NCBI GenBank assembly: GCA_937891805.1
Contig: CALATK010000269.1
Coordinates: 1-11,439 of the forward strand
DNA length: 11,439 nucleotides
Direction of reading: 5' to 3'
Origin: an uncultured Fibrobacter sp.
GTDB lineage: Bacteria > Fibrobacterota > Fibrobacteria > Fibrobacterales > Fibrobacteraceae
In this document: positions 6,030-11,439 of the stretch, in pieces
Layout: each line of letters begins with the position of its first letter
How positions within the stretch are numbered: the first letter of the stretch is position 1
Program-made: the position numbers and the translations under genes
The notes under the pieces: model-generated
Seen by the model: only the letters and a program-made list of their open reading frames with translations
Told to the model about the DNA's origin: nothing
Database searches by the model: none

Positions 6030-8147
6030 GTGGCAAAACGCATACCAAAGACCGAGGCCCCTCTGGAGGTTGGCCGCAAGCGGAAGTCCCAGGAGCTGGA
6101 ACTTTTTTGCGAGGTCTATATCCCGCTGGCTCCGTCGGTATATACCTACGGCGTTCCCGAAGGCGCAAAAGTTGAACGGGGAAGCGTGGTCTGGGTGCAG
6201 TTCGCCACCCGCAAGAACCCCCTGCTGGCCCTGGTTTTCCGCGTGAGCCGGGAGCGGCCCACCTTTGACGTGCGGTGCGCCTACCCCCATGCTTCGGGCT
6301 ATGTCTTTAACGAGCGGTATATGGACGCCCTGGAATGGGTGGCACGCTACTATATAAGTACTCCCATGAAGGCCCTGGACGTGTTCTGGCCCTCGGATTT
6401 CGGGAAGTACCTGGACGCCATTGTTGCCGATGCTGGCACGGAAGTTGCGGCTTCGGGTACGAATGGTGTTGCCTCGGGTGTGAACGGCGCCGAAGCTAGC
6501 ACGGAAGTTGCGCCGGTTAGTACGGGTGAAACTTTGGCTGGTTTGGAAGGTGTCGCGCCCCTGACGGACGAGCAGCAGGTGGCGTTGAACGCCCTGGTGG
6601 CCCGCCTAGAAGGAAACGGTTTTCGTGGGGCGCTTTTGCACGGGGTCACCGGCAGCGGCAAGACCCGTGTCTATCAGGAACTGGCCCGCGTGGCTCTCAG
6701 CCGGGGGCTCAAGGTCTTGATTCTCGTGCCCGAAATCGGGCTTACGCCCCAGACGGCGGGGCGGTTCGAAAGTTTTTTGGGCGTGCCCGTGCAGGTGCTG
6801 CATTCCGCCCTTTCGGCTCCAAAGAAGCGCTCTGCCTATGTGTCCGTGCTGAAGGGGGAGGCCCGTGTGGTTCTCGGGACCCGGAGCGCCATCCTTGCGC
6901 CCTTCGACTTTGATGTGGTTGTGCTGGACGAGGAACACGACAGTTCCTTCAAGCAGCAGGACCCGGCTCCCCGCTACCACACGCGGGAACTGGCCTTTCA
7001 CTTGGCCCACAAGTACGGGGCCCTGGTGGTGCTCGGGTCTGCCACGCCGGCCCTAGAAACTTTTTATAACGCGAACCAGGGTCACCTGGAACTACTTTCC
7101 CTGAAAAAGCGGGCTACGGCGGCGCCCCTGCCCGATGTAAAGATTATTGACATGGGGGAGGTTCGGCAGCAGAAGGGCATCCTCATGTCGCCGGAGTTGC
7201 GGGAGGCCCTGACGGAATGCGTTACGGCTGGGGAGCAGGCCATTGTGCTTATGAACCGCCGTGGATATTCTAAGATTCGGGTGTGCAGCAGCTGCGGCGA
7301 GACGCTCTACTGCAAGCATTGCCATGTGCCTCTGGTTTACCACCGGCAGTACCGCGGGCTCTTGTGCCACTACTGCAACAGCATCTATCCGGAAAACACC
7401 TGCTGCCATTCCTGCGGGGCGGAGACCTACGAATACGTGGGTGGCGCCATCGAAAAGCTGGAAGAAGAAATTGTGCAGTGGATTCCGGGGGCGAACGTGG
7501 TCCGCATGGACAGGGACACCACCCAAAACGTAGGTTCCGTGGAAAAGATTCTGGAGTCTTTCAGGAACCGGGAACACAACATTCTGCTGGGCACCCAGAT
7601 GGTGGCCAAGGGCCACGACTTTCCGGGCGTGCGTCTTGTTGGGATCGTCGGGGCCGACAGCGGGCTCGGCATTCCCGACTTTCGCGGGACGGAGCGGCTG
7701 TTCCAGCTGTTGAGCCAGACGGCAGGCCGTGCAGGCCGCGCCCAGGGGGGCGGCCGAGTCCTGATACAGACCATGAATCCTGTGGAACCCATAATGCAGT
7801 TCGCCCTGAACCACGACTATGCGGGTTTTGCCCGGAGTGAACTTTTAAACCGGAAGGCGGCGCTCTATCCGCCCTTCTGCAAGCTGGTGTCCATCTCTGT
7901 CGGGAGTCGTGACGAATCGGCCCTGAACGGGGCTCTGTCAAAGCTTGAGGCCCTGTGCAAAAAGGAAAAGTCCCTGATGGTGCTTGGGCCTGTGGAGGCC
8001 TTTGTGCCTGTGGTGCAGAACGTGCACTGGAGCAGGCTCTACCTGAAAACCCAGGACCTGAACGCTGTGCGGAGCGTGCTCGGGCCTGTGATGAACAATC
8101 CCAAGGCTTTTGCCCCCGGGGTAGATGTGAAGGTGGAAATAGAGTAG
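6030..8147 (+). CDS. priA: Primosomal replication restart helicase PriA
   Basis: 705 aa with a GTG start. PriA is a 3'-to-5' superfamily 2 helicase that binds stalled forks and reloads the replisome. The N-terminal 3'BD domain covers about 27-110 (CEVYIPLAPSVYTYGVPEG). Helicase motifs follow: Walker A GVTGSGKT at 205-212, DEEH at 300-303, and QTAGRAGR at 563-570. The zinc-binding insertion has four CxxC pairs: C419/C422, C428/C431, C446/C449 and C459/C462, with an extra C458. GTQMVAKGHDFPGV is a further PriA hallmark. Length is close to the roughly 730 aa of E. coli PriA. Odd: residues about 131-176 are an Ala/Gly/Thr/Val/Ser-rich linker with internal near-repeats (GTEVA, STEVA; SGTNGV, SGVNGA) between the DNA-binding and helicase parts. 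It is transcribed toward dusA, with a palindromic element between the two. Confidence 0.97.
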   Translation: MAKRIPKTEAPLEVGRKRKSQELELFCEVYIPLAPSVYTYGVPEGAKVERGSVVWVQFATRKNPLLALVFRVSRERPTFDVRCAYPHASGYVFNERYMDALEWVARYYISTPMKALDVFWPSDFGKYLDAIVADAGTEVAASGTNGVASGVNGAEASTEVAPVSTGETLAGLEGVAPLTDEQQVALNALVARLEGNGFRGALLHGVTGSGKTRVYQELARVALSRGLKVLILVPEIGLTPQTAGRFESFLGVPVQVLHSALSAPKKRSAYVSVLKGEARVVLGTRSAILAPFDFDVVVLDEEHDSSFKQQDPAPRYHTRELAFHLAHKYGALVVLGSATPALETFYNANQGHLELLSLKKRATAAPLPDVKIIDMGEVRQQKGILMSPELREALTECVTAGEQAIVLMNRRGYSKIRVCSSCGETLYCKHCHVPLVYHRQYRGLLCHYCNSIYPENTCCHSCGAETYEYVGGAIEKLEEEIVQWIPGANVVRMDRDTTQNVGSVEKILESFRNREHNILLGTQMVAKGHDFPGVRLVGIVGADSGLGIPDFRGTERLFQLLSQTAGRAGRAQGGGRVLIQTMNPVEPIMQFALNHDYAGFARSELLNRKAALYPPFCKLVSISVGSRDESALNGALSKLEALCKKEKSLMVLGPVEAFVPVVQNVHWSRLYLKTQDLNAVRSVLGPVMNNPKAFAPGVDVKVEIE

Positions 8148-8149
8148 GT

Positions 8150-8303
8150 CACCTCTAAAAATTCATTTTCAAAAATTTGGCTGCAACGCATCGTGCAGTT
8201 TCGTCACTCAAAGTGACAAATACCTCCAGTATTCGCCACTTTTCGTTCCTGCCTGCACTCGGTTTCGCTCAAATTTTCGCATCAAAGCAATTTCTTAGAG
8301 GTG
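8150..8303. repeat. Nested palindromic element between convergent priA and dusA
   Basis: Four inverted repeats are nested in order: CACCTCTAA/TTAGAGGTG (8150-8158, 8295-8303), AAAATTTG/CAAATTTT (8172-8179, 8270-8277), GTGCAG/CTGCAC (8193-8198, 8253-8258) and a 14-bp core (8210-8223, 8229-8242) around CTCCA. The two core mismatches are A-C on the plus strand, hence G-U pairs in minus-strand RNA, which points to the dusA transcript as the one that folds. A competing local hairpin GTCACT-CAA-AGTGAC lies at 8203-8217. It fills nearly the whole intergenic stretch and may be a mobile MITE-like repeat or a terminator of dusA. Confidence 0.65.
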
Positions 8304-8311
8304 CCCTGCAG

Positions 8312-9295
8312 TTATTCTTCTACAACCAGGTCCATGGCCCGTCGGAGCATTTCGGCGGCGTCTTTTGTTTTGGGGGCTTCCTGGCTCAAGACCTGACGGA
8401 ACTTGCGGGCACCGGGGAGTCCGGTGAACAGTCCGTAGAGGTGGCGGGTGAGGATGGTGGCAGGCGTCCCTTTGGAAAATTCCTTTTCAACATAGGGCAG
8501 GTAGGCTTCGAGAACCGCCTTGCGGGAGGTGACTGGCGACGATGCGCTGCCAAAAATCCGTTCGTCGGCATCCCGCAGGAACCATGGATTTTCGTAGGCT
8601 TCGCGACCCACCATCACGCCGTCCAGGTCTTTCAGCTGTTCTTCTATCTGGTCCAGGGTCTTGATGCCGCCGTTGATGGAAATGTTCAAGTTGGGCATCT
8701 CGGTCTTTAAATTGTGGACAAATTCATATTTCAATGGCGGAACTTCCCGGTTCTCTTTGGGACTGAGCCCCTTGAGCCAGGCCTTGCGGGCGTGAATAAT
8801 GAAAACGCGGCAGCCTGCGTCGGCGATAGTCCCGACAAAGTCCCGGAAAAATTCCCAGCTGTCGAATTCATCTACGCCGATGCGGCACTTGATAGAGACG
8901 GGAATGGAGACGGCATCCTGCATGGCCTTGAAACAGTCCGCCACCAGGTTCTTGTCCTTCATGAGACAGGCGCCAAAGTTCCCGTTCTGCACCCGGTCCG
9001 AAGGGCATCCGCAGTTCAGGTTCACTTCGCCAAAGCCTGCGCGTTCCACCATCTTGCTTGCCGCCGCAAGTTCTGCAGGGTCGCTTCCGCCCAGCTGGAG
9101 CACCGCGGGCATTTCGCAGTCTTCATGGCCCAGGAACAGTTCCGGGTCCTTGCAGTGCAAAAGTCCTGTAGATACCACCATCTCGCTGTAGAGCAGGATG
9201 TTCTTGGAAATCAACCGCAAAAAATACCGCTCGTGACGGTCAGTGCAGTCCAGCATGGGGGCGATAGAAAGCCGTCGGTTAAAATCCAGGTCCAT
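8312..9295 (-). CDS. dusA: tRNA-dihydrouridine synthase DusA
   Basis: 327 aa. Dus enzymes use FMN and NADPH to reduce uridine to dihydrouridine in the tRNA D loop; the DusA subgroup modifies U20/U20a. The sequence shows the DusA signature throughout: LSIAPMLDCTDRH at 9-21, LLYSEMV at 34-40, ALQLGG-like VLQLGGSDP at 65-73, VNLNCGCPSDRVQNG at 91-104 with catalytic Cys97, IKCRIGVD, the phosphate-binding HARKAWLKGLSPKENREVPPL region, INGGI and GVMVGREAYENPW. Length matches the family. The start ATG is preceded by TACTAT (9311-9306) with a 10-base gap. It is divergent from the aspartoacylase gene and convergent with priA. Confidence 0.95.
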   Translation of the reverse strand: MDLDFNRRLSIAPMLDCTDRHERYFLRLISKNILLYSEMVVSTGLLHCKDPELFLGHEDCEMPAVLQLGGSDPAELAAASKMVERAGFGEVNLNCGCPSDRVQNGNFGACLMKDKNLVADCFKAMQDAVSIPVSIKCRIGVDEFDSWEFFRDFVGTIADAGCRVFIIHARKAWLKGLSPKENREVPPLKYEFVHNLKTEMPNLNISINGGIKTLDQIEEQLKDLDGVMVGREAYENPWFLRDADERIFGSASSPVTSRKAVLEAYLPYVEKEFSKGTPATILTRHLYGLFTGLPGARKFRQVLSQEAPKTKDAAEMLRRAMDLVVEE

Positions 9296-9305
9296 GGGGA
9301 GAAAG

Positions 9306-9311
9306 ATAGTA
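9306..9311 (-). promoter_or_regulatory. -10 box (TACTAT) of dusA
   Basis: TACTAT on the minus strand is 10 bases from the ATG at 9295, predicting a leader of about 3-4 bases. The first heptamer array begins 4 bases upstream of this box, so the -35 position (about 9329-9334) falls inside the repeats. Confidence 0.45.
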
Positions 9312-9315
9312 ATTA

Positions 9316-9371
9316 GGGGCTAGGATCTAGGGGCTAGGATCTAGGGGTTAGGGGCTAGGATCTAGGGCCTA
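9316..9371 (+). repeat. Tandem array of eight G-rich heptamers
   Basis: Exactly eight 7-bp units (56 bp), mostly alternating GGGGCTA and GGATCTA, with one GGGGTTA (9344-9350) and a final GGGCCTA. The larger period is the 14-mer GGGGCTAGGATCTA. It has seven CTAG tetranucleotides, normally rare in bacterial DNA, and four GGGG runs that could form a G-quadruplex on the plus strand. Confidence 0.9.
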
Positions 9372-9424
9372 GTAAAGCGGGTCTCAAGATTTGTCATCCT
9401 TGCGCCTCGTGCTTTGAACCTCAC

Positions 9425-9480
9425 AACCCACAACTCATAACTCATAACTCACCACTCATAACTCACAACCCACAGCTCAT
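9425..9480 (+). repeat. Tandem array of eight AACTCAY heptamers
   Basis: Eight contiguous 7-bp units (56 bp) of consensus AACTCAT/AACTCAC, with variants AACCCAC (twice), CACTCAT and AGCTCAT; a degenerate ninth copy AACCTCAC precedes it at 9417-9424. The array is unrelated in sequence to the G-rich one, but equal in unit length and copy number. It ends 28 bp before the aspartoacylase -10 box. Bases 9372-9416 between the arrays hold nothing I recognise. Confidence 0.9.
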
Positions 9481-9508
9481 TTCGCCCGCCAAGCGCTAAC
9501 CATTTTTC

Positions 9509-9514
9509 TATAAT
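9509..9514 (+). promoter_or_regulatory. -10 box (TATAAT) of the aspartoacylase gene
   Basis: A consensus TATAAT with 10 bases to the ATG at 9525. It almost touches the ATG at 9516, so transcripts would start after that codon and the second ATG is the likely start. Confidence 0.55.
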
Positions 9515-9524
9515 AATGCTTACC

Positions 9525-10436
9525 ATGAGCCTAATTAAAAACATTGTCGTAGCGGGCGGGACCCACGGAAACGAGCGGACCGGTGTCCGCCTGGTGGAAA
9601 AGTGGATGGAACACCCTGAATGCTACAGCTCCTGTTGCCCAAGCGCCAAGGTGGAACTGGTGCTTTCGAACCCGGAGGCGGTTCGGCTGAACAGGCGGTA
9701 TCGCGACCACGACTTGAACAGGGCTTTTTCGCAGGTGTGCCTGGACATGGGCGCTGAACCCCAGGAATACGAGTTCCGCCGTGCCCGGGAATTGAACCGC
9801 ATATACGGCCCCAAGGGAACAGGCACAAAGACGGACCTGTTGCTGGACGTGCACAATACGGGAGCGAACATGGGGCTGTGCCTGATCCTTTCGGCACGGG
9901 ACCCCTTCACCATGAAAGCCTCCGCCGTGCTGACCCAGGAATTCATGGACGCCTGGATTTATTACCAGCCCGAAGAACGGAGCATGTCGCCCTATTTCGG
10001 GACGGTGGCCAATGCCGACGTGTGCATCGAGATTGGCCCCCAGCAGCACGGCACGCTGGATGCCCGCCTGTTCGAGGAATCGGAAAGTCTTGTGAGGCGT
10101 TACCTGGAACTTGCGGAGGATTGGAACCGTGGGGAACTCCAGAAGCGTGCTCCCATCCAGGTGGAAGTGTTTACGCAACTTCGGGACCTGGGTTACCCCA
10201 AGGCCTGGGCGGGAGCCCCCATCGAGGCCATGATCCATCCCGATTTGTTGGGTCGTGACTTTGGCGAACTGAAGAAGGGCGACAAGTTGTTCCGCACCTT
10301 CGACGGCAAGGACATTCTGTACCAGGGCGAGCCGGACGGGCGAGAGAGCGTGTGGCCCATCTTTATCAACGAACCCGCCTACTACGAGAAGGACATCGCC
10401 ATGAGCCTTACGGTAAGGACCGTGGAGGAGTGGTAG
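9525..10436 (+). CDS. Aspartoacylase-like zinc amidohydrolase
   Basis: 303 aa from the ATG at 9525; an ATG at 9516 would add MLT but is too close to TATAAT. Aspartoacylases hydrolyse N-acetylaspartate or related N-acyl amino acids to the amino acid and acid (AstE/AspA family, carboxypeptidase fold). Zinc ligands are visible: H14 and E17 in GGTHGNERTG and H110 in LDVHNTGANMG. Substrate residues R58, N65 and R66 lie in RYRDHDLNR, the catalytic glutamate is E169 in IEIGPQQHGTL, and Y286 is in EPAYYEK. The C-terminal domain keeps IHPDLLGRDF and LKKGDKLF. Length and the whole motif series resemble animal aspartoacylase (313 aa) more than bacterial AstE. By eye, the arginine matching human R168 is absent (about G159), so the acyl or amino acid specificity may differ. 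It stands alone, divergent from dusA. Confidence 0.9.
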   Translation: MSLIKNIVVAGGTHGNERTGVRLVEKWMEHPECYSSCCPSAKVELVLSNPEAVRLNRRYRDHDLNRAFSQVCLDMGAEPQEYEFRRARELNRIYGPKGTGTKTDLLLDVHNTGANMGLCLILSARDPFTMKASAVLTQEFMDAWIYYQPEERSMSPYFGTVANADVCIEIGPQQHGTLDARLFEESESLVRRYLELAEDWNRGELQKRAPIQVEVFTQLRDLGYPKAWAGAPIEAMIHPDLLGRDFGELKKGDKLFRTFDGKDILYQGEPDGRESVWPIFINEPAYYEKDIAMSLTVRTVEEW

Positions 10437-10442
10437 CTCCTG

Positions 10443-10555
10443 CGTCATCCTGACGCCACGAAGTGGCGGAAGGATCCAGTCTGGAGTCTTGTGATGAATG
10501 GTTCAGGAATGGCGCTCCCTGGATTCTTCACGACCTGAGGTCGTTCAGAATGACG
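10443..10555. repeat. 113-bp symmetrical palindromic intergenic element
   Basis: The layout in bases is 11-15-11-39-11-15-11. Outer arms 10443-10453 and 10545-10555 pair with one mismatch. Inner arms 10469-10479 and 10519-10529 (GAAGGATCCAG / CTGGATTCTTC) pair with one G-T. Between them sit two 15-base mini-hairpins, each 6-3-6: CGCCAC-GAA-GTGGCG (10454-10468) and ACGACC-TGA-GGTCGT (10530-10544). The folded form is a cross. The GTCATCCTGA...GGATCCAG...TCAGAATGAC pattern resembles REP/MITE-like repeats found between genes in several phyla (from memory). It may also end the aspartoacylase transcript. Confidence 0.85.
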
Positions 10556-10568
10556 TTGAAATAATTTC

Positions 10569-10586
10569 TAAAATTTGTACAGGAAG
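10569..10586 (+). promoter_or_regulatory. Promoter -10 and Shine-Dalgarno of the acidic-protein gene
   Basis: TAAAAT (10569-10574) is 17 bases before the ATG at 10592, and AGGAAG (10581-10586) lies 5 bases before it. Unlike most genes here, this one has a recognisable ribosome binding site. Confidence 0.4.
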
Positions 10587-10591
10587 TTTTT

Positions 10592-11254
10592 ATGGCTGAA
10601 TTTGATATGAACAACGTGCCCAGTGCAGAACTTTCCATGGTTCCGGGGGAAGAACGCTTGAAAAATTTCATGGAACTGGTCCAGGCCGAAAAGACCAAGC
10701 CCTGGGAGTCCCGTCTTCAGGACATTCTGGATTCCTTCGAGGATTTTTTGACCCTGCGTCCGGAACCGCCCCAGTCCTGGTTGGACAACTACGCCGCCAG
10801 CGGCAAGAAGTTTGACTACCATCAGGTGGTGCTGCCCCAGGATTTCCAGGACCCCTACGAAGACGACCTGGGGAACATCCGCAGGCTCCGTGGCGAATTC
10901 GAGCGTGTGCCCAGCACCATGGCCCTGGAGCACGAACTGATTAGCCGCAATTACTTTATCTATGAGAACGGACACGCCGACCCCATTGCAGCCCCACGCC
11001 CCATGCTCATGCTAGAAAGCAAGGACCGGGACGACGACCAGGAGGAGGAAGAAGGAGACATCACCTGGGACTGCTGTATCTCCATTTTCCCCGACGGAAG
11101 CTACACTTCTTACAACCTGGACCACGACGACGAAGAGGTCTTGGGGGAGGATTTCAAGGCCGTTTTCGAAAAACACATCGAAACTCTGTCCAAAATGCAG
11201 CTGGTGATTCCCGTAGAGGGCAGGGATTATGGTATATTGAGGAGTGATGCGTAG
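10592..11254 (+). CDS. Acidic soluble protein of unknown function
   Basis: 220 aa. I do not recognise a family. There is no signal peptide or membrane helix, so it should be cytoplasmic. It is rich in Asp and Glu throughout, with an acidic run DRDDDQEEEEGD at 145-156 that looks like a flexible linker. The N-terminal part (20-60) is helical, with RLQDILDSFEDFLTL. The part after 157 has a strand-like ITWDCCISIFPDGSYTSYNL with a Cys-Cys pair at 161-162, then a helix and a final strand MQLVIPVEGRDYGI. The start ATG is supported by AGGAAG. Its last 8 bases overlap the next gene, so the two may be translationally coupled. Confidence 0.75.
   Translation: MAEFDMNNVPSAELSMVPGEERLKNFMELVQAEKTKPWESRLQDILDSFEDFLTLRPEPPQSWLDNYAASGKKFDYHQVVLPQDFQDPYEDDLGNIRRLRGEFERVPSTMALEHELISRNYFIYENGHADPIAAPRPMLMLESKDRDDDQEEEEGDITWDCCISIFPDGSYTSYNLDHDDEEVLGEDFKAVFEKHIETLSKMQLVIPVEGRDYGILRSDA
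11233..11244 (+). promoter_or_regulatory. TATATT box and GAGGAG ribosome binding site inside the end of the acidic-protein gene
   Basis: TATATT (11233-11238) is followed at once by GAGGAG (11239-11244) and the ATG at 11247. The box would drive a short transcript starting about at the ATG, whereas the purine run would serve readthrough mRNA. Which is used cannot be told from sequence. Confidence 0.35.
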
Positions 11255-11439
11255 GCTTTTGACAAAGGTAATGCTCGGAATGTCCCTGCTTTTCGGCGGG
11301 GCCTTTGCAGCCTTTATCCAGAGCCCCATACCGCCCAGCACCCAGCAGAACTTTGTGCGGGATACCGACGGTGACGGCCGCATGGACCAGATGGAAATCC
11401 GTTTCCTGGGAAACTTGACCAAGGAATACGTCTCTTCCA
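11247..11439 (+). CDS. Exported protein with EF-hand-like calcium loop, 5' part only
   Basis: 64 codons before the window ends; the gene continues outside. It starts ATG CGT AGG, 8 bases before the end of the preceding gene, in a different frame. Residues 1-21 are a signal peptide (basic MRR, hydrophobic core, GGAFA). Residues 39-50, DTDGDGRMDQME, match the 12-residue DxDxDGxxxxxE calcium-binding loop exactly, as in dockerin-like or thrombospondin type 3-like repeats of secreted proteins. An upstream GTG at 11244 is possible, but the ATG is preferred. Confidence 0.75.
   Translation, partial: MRRLLTKVMLGMSLLFGGAFAAFIQSPIPPSTQQNFVRDTDGDGRMDQMEIRFLGNLTKEYVSS

Noticed and set aside
9391..9398. 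GTCATCCT-like fragment between the heptamer arrays, resembling the arm of the 113-bp element
   Set aside because: Only about eight bases match and there is no partner arm, so chance is likely.
9316..9480. CRISPR array
   Set aside because: The repeats are contiguous heptamers without spacers, and no cas gene is present.
9531..10448. A 305-codon minus-strand frame opposite the aspartoacylase gene
   Set aside because: The plus strand has complete aspartoacylase motifs; the antisense product shows no recognisable domain.

Overview
The window looks like chromosomal DNA from the genus Fibrobacter or a close relative in the Fibrobacterota. The basis is inference: a secreted lipoprotein with serine-run linkers (SSSS) of the kind common in Fibrobacter, an AgmX/PglI-type C-terminal domain lipoprotein, a scarcity of Shine-Dalgarno sites, -10 boxes of the form TAtaTT or TAnnTTTG placed almost on top of start codons, and a tRNA gene without an encoded CCA. 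No gene here proves the species.

Layout. 1-1513: a minus-strand DUF4143-type ATPase with a weak downstream terminator and a promoter that carries a perfect palindrome between -35 and -10. 1728-4302: a short plus-strand cluster of an AgmX/PglI-domain lipoprotein, a DUF4832-type lipoprotein and a tiny two-helix membrane protein. 4324-5756: an HAD phosphatase of the phosphoglycolate phosphatase type and an exported DUF1573-like protein. 5852-5958: tRNA-Pro(GGG) and its terminator. 6030-8147: primosomal helicase PriA. 8148-8311: an elaborate nested palindrome between the convergent priA and dusA. 8312-9295 (minus): dusA. 9296-9524: the divergent dusA/aspartoacylase promoter region, holding two unrelated tandem arrays, each of eight heptamers (56 bp). 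9525-10436: an animal-type aspartoacylase. 10443-10555: a 113-bp strikingly symmetrical palindromic element. 10592-11254: an acidic protein of unknown function. 11247 to the end: the 5' part of an exported protein with a calcium-loop motif.

The genes are mostly housekeeping or cell-envelope functions and do not form one pathway. I see no phage, transposase, CRISPR array or complete defence island. The more unusual content is non-coding: promoters that predict leaderless or nearly leaderless mRNAs, twin heptamer arrays beside two divergent promoters, and two different intergenic palindromic elements.
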